64,000 nt of DNA from Amoebophrya sp. A120 (Eukaryota; Sar; Dinophyceae; Syndiniales; Amoebophryaceae): assembly GCA_905178155.1 (NCBI GenBank), contig CAJINV010000001.1, positions 282,344 to 346,343 on the forward strand. Direction: 5' to 3'. The position numbers and the translations under genes are program-made. Below are positions 54,701 through 64,000 of the stretch, piece after piece (position 1 is the stretch's first letter; each line of letters begins with the position of its first letter). Under the pieces are notes generated by a model that had not been told where the DNA came from, did no database searches, and was given only the letters and a program-made list of their open reading frames with translations.

Positions 54701-56386
54701 ATCCGCCGTGTAGACATTCACCTGCGCAGCCGCCGTCACATAGTCGAATTCCTCGTCCTCTGCGGGGCCAAGCACGTTTTTGTGCACATAAAACTTCGCT
54801 TGCGTCTTTCCCGGAGAGATTTGGAGGGCGGGGCTGGTGCGTGAAGTAGATGTTGTTGTGCCGTCTCCTAGTAACACAGCGAGACCGTGGTCCGCAGGTG
54901 GACCAGGAGCCCCCTGCGCCAGCAACAACTCCCGGGACACGTGCGGAACGCGGCTCCCGGTGGCGAGCAGCACGAGGTAGTCGTAATTCGAATGGTCCAA
55001 GAACAGGTTCCAAAGACAGTCTGTGGCTAGTCGGTCGCGATATTTTCCGGTCACGAGGCGCGCCAAGTACTCCAGTTGTCTCACGCGCGCCCGGCGCTCG
55101 GGCTTACTCACCAGCGGGTGCCGTCCCTCATGTAGTCGGTCCGCACTGGCTCGACGACCCGCGTGGGCGAGGCGCGCGTGAAGCTCGAGCGCGAGGTGTG
55201 AGCGTTCTAGAAACTTCTGTAATTGTCCGGCGGAGCTAGTACTTTTTGGCGGTGATTTTGAAGATGCCGTAGGATCATGATCCGATTGCAACGCTACTAC
55301 ACCAGGCTCCTTCACTGTTTGATTCGTTTTCCACCGTACAGGCGCTGACAGAACTTCCGCCACGGCAGACACATTCCTCGCAAGAAGGTGCGGTCTGCGC
55401 CACAGCGTGCGTTTTCGAAACCGGCGTGCCCGCGCCTGAGTTAGTTTGTCAAGTGCTTCTGCAGACAAAAACAAGAGCTCTGCCGCGGTGGCCTGTGTAG
55501 ACCGCGCCGACTGCTCGTGTTCACTGCGTGGCAAATGGAATAATCCTTGCGACGACGTTGGCTGGGGATTATACTCACCGTCTGGAACTACAGCCGCGTG
55601 TGACTGTGACGAACGTTGTTCTTTTCCTGCCGCAGCATTGTCGTACTTAGGAGGCCAGATCGCGCTACAAAAAGAGTTTGCATTTTGAAGTATTTCCTTT
55701 TCATGGGTCCGTATCCACACCGCAGACGTCTCCGTCTCGTCTCCCGTCGTTGCAGCAGACGCGTGCGCTCTTGTTGACCCTGCGAGGGATCTCTGCCGGA
55801 TACTAGGGACGAGAGTTCTTGAAGAGGCCGCGTTCGGAGATGATGACGGGGAAGAAGTCGGCAACAGGAGACTTTGCTTCACGCGCAACAAGTCCGTATG
55901 CACACGCTGTCGCTGTAGCAGAAGACTCGGTGACTGACAAAAAGAAGAAGTGTCGCGGTTTGGATCGTCCGTTCTTGCAAATGAGTTGAAGCAATTTTGC
56001 GAACCTTCACTGGGTGGACTAACGATGTCTCCACTATCAACATCTTCACCGACGTTTGGGTTTCGGTTTCCGTCCCGGCGACCGACGTAGGCATTCCAGA
56101 ACTGGTCTCGTGCCGCGGCTATAGCTGCCGGACTGCGACCAGGCGTCGCTCCATGAATTCCAATTCCCCGCGTGCCGTCTATTATCTTCCGATACGCAAC
56201 CCACAAAGGGTCGTCCTCACTGGATGAGGGCTCTTCGCGAGTCTCATGCGAGTTCTTTCGGGTAGTGCTTCGTGCGCTTCTGGCCGCAGGGGCCAAAATG
56301 TATATGGTTGAAACAAAAAGAAGTGATGCACGAGGGGGGAGAAGAAACCCAAAAATTCGCAACACAAAACTCCACGGAAGTGCCAT
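51725..56386 (-). CDS. Exostosin-family glycosyltransferase (GT47), type II membrane protein
   Basis: Exon 1 (56386-52427), a 12-codon exon (52159-52124) and exon 3 (51943-51725) join in one frame to 1404 residues. The N-terminus FGFLLPPRASLLFVSTIYIL is a signal anchor, as expected for a Golgi type II enzyme. The GT47 domain begins around residue 510 with FYVHKNVLG and VNVYTADVYFHRFLVNN, then DPAEADYYFLPFYD. It resumes with TIIVPSVVDNNRANAYLKHR, TQLVCWHGQ, and the C-terminal hallmark GDTCKYCLVPRGLAAYTGRLYE plus FFSGCVPVSLSDHLEPPF and SPYIDWGQVALW. About 500 N-terminal residues and several loops are expanded with low-complexity sequence. The family transfers sugars in glycan synthesis; the acceptor cannot be told. 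The last two introns are insertion elements, and the tail after them is unremarkable. Confidence 0.88.
51944..52123 (-). mobile_element. Family E introner in exostosin gene (TTTGG duplication)
   Basis: 180 bp with ends TATCCCACAGAAAAAAGCTG and its inverse, and an exact TTTGG duplication. Excision gives NTLGAPIHQC in frame; ends are GT-TG. Inner arms also match over ATTTGTATTGCAAAAATAAA, so most of the element can fold into one hairpin. Confidence 0.85.
52160..52426 (-). mobile_element. Family A introner in exostosin gene (GGGAG duplication)
   Basis: 267 bp, ends around GTAAAAATGTCTGGGTCTGG and inverse, with a GGGAG(T/A)AT duplication. Frame-restoring ends are GT-GA. Nearly identical in its interior to the copy at 46175-46441. 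Confidence 0.85.
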
Positions 56387-56528
56387 CTTCTCCTTCCCTA
56401 GGATCCAAGTATCACCAAGAATTCCTCTTGCAGAAGCAGATTGTCATTGTCAATATTCTTGCGCACTATCATCTCAGAGCTTCTTGGGAAAGCAGATCGT
56501 CTTTGATACCATCTATCAAGATCGGAAA

Positions 56529-57391
56529 CGATTAGGGCGGAAAAATCGGCAAATAGCATCACTTTTGCCAGCGCACTTTTTGGGGGGGTAAAAGATTTTT
56601 TTTGTTGGGGGCGCAACATCTTGGAAGCCGACTCGCCTCGCGTGTCACTTCATCTGTTCCACCGGAAACATGATGGCTGAGCTTTGGAAATGCCGCAACA
56701 CCAGGACCAGAAGCAGGCCACAGCGCCTTCGTTCTGTGCCTTGTCGTTCAGATGGCCGGACGCTTTGTCGTGGGCCCGCTCTTCGAAAAGTGGCCGGGCC
56801 GCCTCCGTGACCGGGGCTTGACGAGGCCCTTCGCCCAGAAAAGGAGGCCCGGCCAGGGGGGGGTGGTCAGGGGGTTGCATTTTTGCCCCTCCCGGACAAC
56901 CCTCCCGGGTACCCCTTCCGGGTACCCTTTCGGTAGCCTATGCCGACCCCCTAATCCCCATTGAAAACTGCCGATTTTGCGTGCCCCAAAATGGTAGCCC
57001 AGAGGCAGCCCAAGCGGACCCCCTTACACCCCCCCTTCGGCACCCCCCCCGGAAGCACTTGACTGCTGGCGCGTCCGCCTTCTCAATATCCGGCCGGAGA
57101 GGGAAGATGAGAAGATATCTGGGCGCGTCCGGAACTGGATGTGGGAGAGGGGGCGCGGCTTCCCGCGCCAGAGGGCCGCAGGCCTGTGCAACTGCAACAA
57201 AGTGCTGTGGTTTTATTTCAAAAAGGGGGGGGCCGGATGGCGGACCGTGGCAACGAAGAGTGGCGCCAGCATCTAAATGGCCAACAGGAAAAAAGCAGTA
57301 GCGACACCCCCAACAGCCATAATTTTTTTGCCCCCCCAAAATGCGCGCTCACAAAAATGATGCTATTTGCCGATTTTTCCGCCCTAAAACG
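56529..57391. mobile_element. ~860 bp non-autonomous element with ~65 bp inverted ends
   Basis: The left end (56529-56594) and right end (57324-57391) are inverted copies containing TTAGGGCGGAAAAATCGGC, AAATAGCATCA and a G7/C7 run. The GC-rich interior has no supported gene. CTTCTTGGGAAA occurs directly repeated just outside both ends (56480-56491 and 57400-57411) and might be a target duplication or chance. It lies between the exostosin start and the sirtuin 3' end, not in an exon. Confidence 0.75.
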
Positions 57392-57411
57392 AAAAAAAAC
57401 TTCTTGGGAAA

Positions 57412-57760
57412 CAAGACACGCGGGTGACGTCGAGCAGACTGAAGTGTAAGCGAAGAACGCCAAGCACTTCTAAGAAAAAATGAAAGGAACGCTCTCGCCC
57501 AGGTCGAGCCCCCACAAAAATGAACGCCGACCTCGAGACATAGAGCCCGCCTCAAATTCTAAAGCTGTTGCGAGGTTGTGTCAATGTTCATTCGTGTACA
57601 TTTTAGTGTTCATGATCGGTAACCCCGACGTTTCAAATGCTAGTACTCGCATACTACACCTGGACCTGTTGTAGTAATCATCAGCAGCATTATTTCCCTC
57701 TTCACTATGATTTCATTTGCAACATCGGAGGTCTACTCAACATGTTCTTTAGGACAAACG
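57412..57760. other. Intergenic
   Basis: No gene is seen between the inverted-repeat element and the sirtuin stop codon. Confidence 0.4.
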
Positions 57761-59648
57761 TCAGCTGCCGTCCTTTGGTTGGTTGTCAACCATGAGCTTC
57801 CAGCCGTCCCCGCCCCGCGAAAAGTTCCGCTGCAGGTCCTCCAACTCCTTGGCCCAGCCCAGCTCCTCAGCGAGTTCGCGCACAACGTCGTCACAGCTGC
57901 CTGATAGAAACAGGTCCCGGAAGTTTTTTTCGTGTTCGAACTGGAAACCGCCGGTGCCAAAGTCCTTGCAGGTCCCGACCATCTCGTTATTGATCAAAAC
58001 CCGGGGGGTCTTCAGGTCGCAGTGCGTGATGAGCCGGTTGAAGGGCGCCACCTGCAGGCTGGTACCGAGCACGAGCACGCAGTCGGCAGCTTTGAAGTCC
58101 GCCTTCCGCAGCTGGTGAAAGCGGTCGGGCAGATTTTCGCCGAAAAAGACAATGTCCGGCTTCACCAGCCCATTGCAGGATTCCTCCACGGTCTTGAAGG
58201 CCTCGGGGTTATCGTCCTCCTCCGCATCGGGCGAAGTAGATGTCGGGGGGTTGTTTTCGTCTGTTTGCTGCGCGACAAATTCGAGGTTGCGGATTCGCTT
58301 TTTCACGATGGCGCTACACCTGTATGTACCGATAAATTTTATGAAAATGAAAAAAATGAAAATGATGTATACTCACATCAACTGGTGCCTCCAAACGAGA
58401 AGTTCGGCTCGATGTTTTTTTCGTCGCCAAAATTCCCAAAGAATTATATCAACCGTGTTCAACAACATTCTCGACGATTCGCAAAATCCTATCCCTACCT
58501 TGGCACTATGCCCTTTTCGATATCTTCCCTCCATTTTGTCAGCGACACCTGCGCTCCGCACTCCACACAGTGCACGTCGGCGAAGGACCCGTGCGCGTAG
58601 ACCACTTTTTCGTCCGGCAACCCCGCCTGCTTTTCCAGGGTGTCGATGTTCTGCGTGTACACGCGGCGCAGCAGGTCTTTCTGCAGCAGGAGCTGCAAGA
58701 AAAAGTGCGTGACCGTGGGCGCGAATTTCCCGGGTAGCATTTCCAAGGCCCGCTCGCGGAAAGGCTCCGGGTTTTGCTTAAAGTAGCTGATGTCAAACAG
58801 GGACTCGGGTCGGGACATGCCGTGCTCGCGCCGCAGCTTTTCGTAAAGCCCGTTCTTGCTCCGAAAATCCGGAATCCCGGCGCTGACGGAAATCCCCGCG
58901 CCCGTCATCGCGATATCGTGAGAAAAAAATCCCCCCTCCCCATATTGAAAAGGACACCTGTGATGCTGGATTTGCGTACAGAAATCTACTTGTATTGCTA
59001 GAAGTCCAAGAAGCACAGTTGTGGCCTCAATTTCAGGCAATTTGTCATACTGCTCTCCAGTTCCAGTTGCATCCTGTCATGCTGAAGATGCAAGGCTTTC
59101 TTTCCCACGCAAGCGAGCACTCCAGTCCGCATCTTTTGCTTTCTAGCATGGCAACATGATTTGTGGCCACAAATCATGCTACACAAATCTCCGTTTTAGT
59201 ATGGGCAGAAGGGAATTTTCCTTTTGATACACGACCAGATCCTTCCATAGCCCCTTGCGGATCTTGTCGGCCAGGGTCTTCAGCGATATGTCGTCGTTAA
59301 ACACGGCCGCGCGTTCCTCCTCCGGAATATCAAATGTAAAAATGTCTGGGTCTGGAAGAATGCAAGTTTGTCATGCTTGTCTCACATGACTCCTAAATTT
59401 GTCATGCACATTACCCAAGACCCCCATTTTTCTGTCATGCAGAAACGCAGTTTGTCATGCAGAATAGGCAACACCAAGAAGCTCAGAAACTTGTCATGCT
59501 GAGCCAGCACTTGTAGCCTCCTCATGATACGCCGCCCAGCGTTAGCGTTACAAGTTTCCAGACCCAGACATTTTTGCATTTGATACGGAATCGTGTCATA
59601 CCAGGAGGTGTCCTCTGGTTTTTCAAGTATGAGAAAACTATCGAACAT
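57761..59648 (-). CDS. Sirtuin (NAD-dependent protein deacylase), SIRT2/Hst2-like
   Basis: Exons 59648-59586, 59322-59230, 58908-58499 and 58319-57761 join in one frame to 374 residues. Signature motifs in order: AMTGAGISVSAGIPDFRS (NAD site), TQNIDTLEKQAG (catalytic loop), YAHGSF (catalytic His), CVEC, KPDIVFFGENLP, LVLGTSLQVAP and LINNE. The zinc module is unusual: after CVEC, the second cysteine pair is split, PRC in one exon and SCNGLVKPD 46 residues later, with an acidic insert between them. KPDIVFFGENLP and length point to the SIRT1-3 class. Introns 1 and 2 are insertion elements with exact or near-exact duplications; intron 3 is GT-AG. No targeting sequence is evident, so nuclear or cytosolic action is likely. 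Confidence 0.92.
58909..59229 (-). mobile_element. Family D introner in sirtuin (TCGTG/TCGCG duplication)
   Basis: 321 bp with ends TATCAAAAGGAAAATTCCC and an inverse carrying GGGGAGGGGGGATTTTTT. It sits exactly before the NAD-binding MTGAGIS strand. Frame-restoring ends are GT-TC or TA-CG. Confidence 0.85.
59323..59585 (-). mobile_element. Family A introner in sirtuin (TTCCG duplication)
   Basis: 263 bp, ends TATCAAATGCAAAAATGTC and inverse, with an exact TTCCG duplication. Excision gives DTIPEEERAAV. The GT register ends in CC. Confidence 0.9.
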
Positions 59649-60196
59649 TTTTTCGCCCCAACTGTCACAATCACACTCGATGACTGTGTCTCATTTTGTG
59701 GGATCAATTCGACGCACCATGGTTGAAGATGTGCCGTAGTTTGTTTTCAGTCGAAAAGGTTTGGAGAATTCGTAGGGGGTACAGAATCCGATACGAAACC
59801 GAGAATTCGTGTTGTACAAAAGTATAAGCTATCTCCCAAGTATGTTCAAGTAGCTGTAGTACCAAAGTGCTGCAATACTAGGAATTGCAGGGAGGAATCA
59901 GATCAGATCAGAATATTACCGTTCGGTATGCTCGCACTCGTTGGTTACGGCGGTACAAAAGGAATCTTTAACTTTATCAGTTGTAGCAATTCACGCCTGC
60001 TTCAAGAAGATTCAAAGGGGTGTACGTAGACGACAATAACACGAAAGTGATATTAGGACGACCGATACCGGGCTTTCACTTGGGTTCAATTTGGATGGCC
60101 TGATAATATTTGAAGAGCATGTTCCACGACCGCTATTTTTTTCTAATTCGATCGTGCAGAGAGACGCTTTGCAGAAAGGACTCGAGCAGGGCAGCG
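59649..60196. other. Intergenic
   Basis: No gene is supported. Probable 5' flank of the sirtuin gene. Confidence 0.4.
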
Positions 60197-61087
60197 TCAG
60201 ATTTTTGATTCCATTCTGTCCATGGAAACTCGAAAATTATTCCTTGGTGGCTTCGAGAAGCCCGGCATGCAATGAGCAGGTGAACACGACAGACCAACTC
60301 CATGAAGATTTCGAGACGATCCAAATTGACCGTATGGGCTGCAACAAGAATGATCACTACCTGGACCAAGACGACGACTTCTAGCACAACCAGTAGCAAA
60401 AGTACAAGTTACGCAGCAATTATCTAGATTAGTACTGACAATCGAACTAGGCATGATGCGCCCCTGCCCCGGCACGATGTTCTCACTTTGCAGCCCCTGC
60501 GCGATCGCGCCGATGAGCCGGCGATTCGCCTCGTCGAATGCCTCTTGAAACTGCTGCCACTTCGCGTCCAAATCCGCACTGTATGAGAGTGCACAACTCC
60601 CCTTCGTCCCCCTCATTTGTATGGCATGAACAGCAATACAACCACCAACACAAGAGCAGCCTGCGTATCAATAGATTACGCGCCGAGTGTAATGCATAGT
60701 GCTGCGTATTTGTCATGCAAATCATGCCACAAGGCATCAGCTGGATTTGGGATTTTGCATTACAAATGAGGGGGGGGGTGTGCACTCTCATACACTGGCG
60801 CTCCGGTTTGACCGGTTCACTTTCTGCGCCTCCTGTATGCCCTCCTTTGTCTTGCTCAAATCTGCCAGCATGCTCTGCAGACTGCTGCGCGCCTTGCTCA
60901 CCCGCTCGTCCAAAGACTGGGCCTGCTCCAACGCGTTGCGGGCCGCCTCGGCGCTGCTGGAAGCTGGTGTCGTGCCGCTTCCGCTAGCTTTTTCCTCCTT
61001 AGGAGCTGCGGGTCTGGCAGCGGAGGGGCTGGAGGGAGACGAGCTCCCGGCGAGCAACGCTTTGTCCAGCTGACGTTCGGTAGACAT
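60197..61087 (-). CDS. Small coiled-coil protein with insertion intron
   Basis: Exon 1 (61087-60794) starts with MSTERQLDKALLAG, then a Ser/Pro/Ala linker, then a long helix (AARNALEQAQSLDERVSKAR...). A 216-bp element separates it from exon 2 (from 60577), which continues in frame: ADLDAKWQQFQEAFDEANRR. Beyond QGRIMPSSIV the frame stays open to a stop at 60197, but its Cys/Arg-rich character changes. A donor-like GTACTAAT near 60440 suggests that the true gene splices there, so the last ~80 residues are doubtful. No family was recognised; the helical pattern fits a vesicle-tethering or SNARE-associated small protein, without firm evidence. Confidence 0.6.
60578..60793 (-). mobile_element. Family F introner (CAGTG duplication)
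   Basis: 216 bp with ends TATGAGAGTGCACA and inverse followed by a C- or G-run, and an exact CAGTG duplication. Excision restores RSASADLDAKW. Ends are GT-GT or TA-TG. Confidence 0.88.
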
Positions 61088-61770
61088 GTTGACTACTTTG
61101 CCTTTATTGGTCTCGAGACGCAATATAAAAACTTCCAAAGGTGACGATAGACGAAGTTGGTTCTTGTGACGATGGATTGAAGCCAGGAAGAAAAAAAATA
61201 GGAAAAGGCTGAATCGGCATGCTGGAACATGAAAGAAACGAAATCAGAGTCGCATTTATTCTTTACAAACACAAGCACAACAAAAAGAAAACTTGTGCCA
61301 TTTTTTTCGCTCACATTCTCCTCGTTGAAAGTTACTTTTTGTCTGCCCAACCGCACCCAATTCTTTCTTGCCCCTTGTTAGTTCTTGCACTGCCACCGCC
61401 CTCGCCCCCCCCATATTACTTCATTTACATTTGAAGATTACGCAAGGAAATTCAGAAAAGATAGACACAAGCGATTTGACCGACTGTGGCCGGCGAGTAG
61501 ACACGCTCAGAATTGTCTCAGCAGCGACCGATGTTGAGCCGTTTTGAGTAAAGATCTTCGAATCACTTTGCGTTTGCCAGCTTTGACAACACCAACCAGT
61601 AACTGGTGCCTTGGAGAAAATGTACTACACCAGAAGAACAGCCTCGCGTGGAAACTCGGCCACATCTTTACAACTACAACTAGCAGGTCTAGATTTGTTT
61701 CTTTTTCAAGTTTTTGTCGCTGAAAAATCGTTTTCTTCATGATGTCGCGGTTGTAATGTCACATCTTCCC
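61088..61770. other. Intergenic
   Basis: No gene is supported. Confidence 0.4.
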
Positions 61771-62190
61771 TCACACACCGAGCAGCTGTTTCTCGAGGTT
61801 TGCTTTGTGTAAATCTGAGAAGAGTTCGTGTCTCTCCAGGGCCTCGCGGCACGGGAATTTTCGTCTACAAAGGAGGCAGCAGAACTTCTCCCGCCTTCTT
61901 GTCATCCTGCCGTTGTTCCTGTCGTCCTCCTCCTCCTCCTCGGGCAGGAATGCGTTTATTTTACCGCTACGGCTCGCCGTGCTCTCGCTGGAGAGGTTCG
62001 TGCCCCCGGAAACGTCGTCTCCGCCCTCGCTCTTTCGTGGTTTCACTCCAAACGCGTTGAAGTTCAGGGTTAGCTTCTGGTTCCGGTTCGCGGTCGCCAG
62101 TTGGCACAGTGCAGCGGGTTCGGGCACCACGACCGAGTCTTGCTTCGCCGCGTTCGACAAAATGCAAGAGCCACCGTCTAGCGCAGACAT
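61771..62190 (-). CDS. C2H2 zinc-finger protein of RBM5/RBM10 C-terminal type
   Basis: 139 residues from the ATG of MSALDGGSCILSNAAK; the frame extends further upstream without an ATG. The C-terminus CLLCRRKFPCREALERHELF followed by SDLHKANLEKQLLG is a C-x2-C-x12-H-x6-H finger. It closely resembles the finger near the end of RBM5/RBM10-type splicing regulators, which precedes their G-patch. Here there is no RRM or G-patch, so the protein is a short stand-alone relative or the last exon of a gene whose upstream exons were not found. An acidic patch (EEEEEDD) precedes the finger. Confidence 0.65.
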   Translation of the reverse strand: MSALDGGSCILSNAAKQDSVVVPEPAALCQLATANRNQKLTLNFNAFGVKPRKSEGGDDVSGGTNLSSESTASRSGKINAFLPEEEEEDDRNNGRMTRRREKFCCLLCRRKFPCREALERHELFSDLHKANLEKQLLGV

Positions 62191-62978
62191 CGCCGTCTTC
62201 TCCACGCGCTCCCGGGTTTTTTCCAAACCCTCTCTGTGTCCAGATCCATTCAAATCAAATCAGAAGTGAAATAAATTTTCGGGCGGTGGCTGCACACGAA
62301 ACAACTAAACGCAACAAACTGCGTAGTTCATCATACAAACGAACGACTCATTTTGCGAAAATGAATATAGTAGGTCTACCTACTGCTCTGGTTGATGGTA
62401 CTAAAGTACTTAAGACACTAGATCGAAAAAAATCCCTCAAAAAAAATCACAATCTCTTCCAGCAAGAGAAACTTTTTTATCGACAAAAATTCATCAGTAT
62501 GGTGAGTTAGATACACATCATCATGCTGTCATCAACCATTCATCAAAGGAAAATATGGAACCTCAGGAACATTTGCTTCACGCTGCTCTGGACAAATGTG
62601 TGTGGCCCCGTCGATAGCTTCGTGTTCACTCCCTATTGAGTTGTGTCAGTGTAAGAATTTATAACATTTGGAATGAGGTGGGCGAGCATGAGACGTTCAT
62701 CTTTTCTCCAGAATACGTGACGTGGTTAACGCAAGAGGTACAGGCATTTTTACTATCTTGTTCCCAAAAAGTGGCATTGATTCTATTTGCAGAGTGATAC
62801 TCTTATTCTTCATGATTTTATTTACTTCTATTCATTTTCATATTAACGGTCGAATGAAGCAAGCAGCAGCTCGCTCGTCGAGACTCGATACAGAGCTGCA
62901 TGATATCGGCTTTTTTATTTCGTGATGAAAGCTGATGAAGCGCGATCCGCGTTCTCGTTTTACACGAGCGTCGGGTGA
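62191..62978. other. Intergenic
   Basis: No gene is supported. Short plus-strand frames at 62362-62510 and 62722-62925 lack domains. Confidence 0.4.
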
Positions 62979-64000
62979 CTACTTTTTTTCGTTGCTTATG
63001 ATACGGGGCAGCTCGCATTGTGAAACATTCTGCATAATCTGCGGGAAGACAACTTTGGAGTCGAAAAGTTCTGGTTTGCTTTTCTGGACTTTACTTCCGC
63101 TGGTATCTACTACTGGTATCTGCTGCTCCGGTTCATCGACGGCCGAATAGTAAACAGCAGGCCCCTCCCGCCATCGCAGGTCTTCACTGAATTTTCTAGA
63201 AGTCTTGTTTGAAGGGAAGACTACTTACATGATCAGTACCTGATTCTTGGATATATTGACGTGTTTGGTGTCTTCCAAGTTGTCTTCCTCTTCCGACATG
63301 TGTCCAAAGACGTTCTGCACGCTCATCATCTTCTGCTTGGCAAGCTGTGCCCCTTTGTCGTTCGCGTACTGGAAGGCCAAGGCCGCCTGCTGGGCTTGCT
63401 GCGCCTGCACCGCCTGCGCTGCGGCGAAGTTCGCGACGGCGCTCACGTGCGCGAGTTGCTGCGCCGCTGCTGCCTGGGGAGAGTTATCCGAAAGCACAGA
63501 GAATTCATATGGAGGTAAAAGATTTAGGGCGGCAGAATGATGATTTTTTTCCTTGATACAAGTAAATCCAATTAAAATAACAGCTACGGCGCTCAAGGTC
63601 GTGGCAGCTGCATTTTCTGGCCGTGCGATCGATCCTGTGTTCGTGCCGAATCAAAATTTTTGATTTTTTATCTGGGCAGCTGCAGCTGTACTCTATCTAG
63701 ATCTGTTTTTGCAAGAACAACTCAGCACACCTTTTCAGCCGATGGGGAGATCTTGCTGTCCGCCGCATCATTCTCCTTTTCCTTTTCTCGTCGTAGTCGG
63801 CGTTTCAGGTGTTCCTCAAAATTTTCGGGCTCCAGCTCGTACGCCGGTCTGTTCTTGCTCTCCCGAGGACCAGCCTCGCGCGAGTCCTCCTTCTTGCCAT
63901 CTCGCTGTAGCTGATTTCCCCTCCGGTCGCGATCGCGCCCCCGCTCCCTGCTGGTCCGATCCTTATTTCGTCGGCCGTCCTCGCCGCGTGCACGGGAAGA
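62979..64000 (-). CDS. RS-like hydrophilic protein, N-terminal part beyond window
   Basis: Three exons (64000-63731 partial, 63473-63229, 63186-62979) join in frame to 240 residues; the gene continues past 64000. The first visible exon is Arg/Asp/Glu/Ser-rich (SRERGRDRDRRGNQ) with a helix FEEHLKRRLRREKEKEND, typical of nuclear splicing-associated proteins. Exon 2 is a Gln/Ala-rich helix (QAVQAQQAQQAALAFQYAN). Exon 3 ends in VFPQIMQNVSQCELPRIISN and a short Lys tail. The last intron is only 42 bp (GTAAGT to TTCAG). The family is not identified. Confidence 0.65.

Noticed and set aside
1-64000. Dinoflagellate spliced-leader RNA gene
   Set aside because: I looked for CCGTAGCCATTTTGGCTCAAG-like words in both orientations by eye and found none; absence in one window says nothing about the genome.

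Overview
This window is nuclear DNA of a eukaryote. It holds spliced protein genes with introns, a U6 snRNA gene, a tRNA-Lys gene, long serine/threonine/glutamine-rich proteins, and families such as GINS, TTLL, anoctamin and exostosin. Many coding exons are interrupted by short elements with terminal inverted repeats, flanked by 4-6 bp target duplications, that behave as introns but mostly lack GT-AG ends. That combination fits introner-rich marine alveolates, most likely a syndinian dinoflagellate such as Amoebophrya. The lineage call is inference; the element structure is read directly. Almost every gene is on the minus strand. The one supported plus-strand gene is a small glutaredoxin-like gene near 32 kb.

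Layout. 1-4.05 kb: GC-rich, gene-free repeats, including an array of about 130 bp units. 4.05-10.7 kb: a DnaJ protein, an armadillo-like protein with an N-myristoylation-type start, and a small twin-CX3C protein carrying two insertion introns. 12.2-21.5 kb: a two-span membrane protein, a secreted zinc-ribbon protein, and a protein kinase with very large inserts. 21.55-23.9 kb: GC-rich and gene-free. 23.9-27.9 kb: a ten-exon anoctamin (TMEM16). 28.5-31.8 kb: the GINS subunit Psf3 with two duplicated fragments of its 3' end, plus a 73-bp tandem repeat. 33.0-41.6 kb: a nine-exon tubulin-tyrosine-ligase-like (TTLL) gene; its first intron contains U6, tRNA-Lys and a probable third Pol III RNA. 42.0-43.5 kb: a 58-bp minisatellite. 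43.9-47.0 kb: the tRNA CCA-adding enzyme. 47.7-51.4 kb: a large low-complexity protein. 51.7-56.4 kb: an exostosin-type glycosyltransferase. 56.5-57.4 kb: a non-autonomous inverted-repeat element. 57.8-59.6 kb: a sirtuin. 60.2-64.0 kb: a coiled-coil protein, an RBM5/10-type zinc-finger protein, and the 3' part of an RS-like protein that runs off the window.

Exon models were built by hand from splice signals and reading phase. In all multi-exon models the phases add up to one open frame. At element-type introns the exact cut cannot be placed, because the target duplication allows several equivalent positions; the coordinates given restore the frame. The genes are mostly unrelated housekeeping functions (replication, tRNA maturation, tubulin modification, lipid scrambling or ion transport, glycosylation, deacetylation, splicing). 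No operon-like pathway is apparent.
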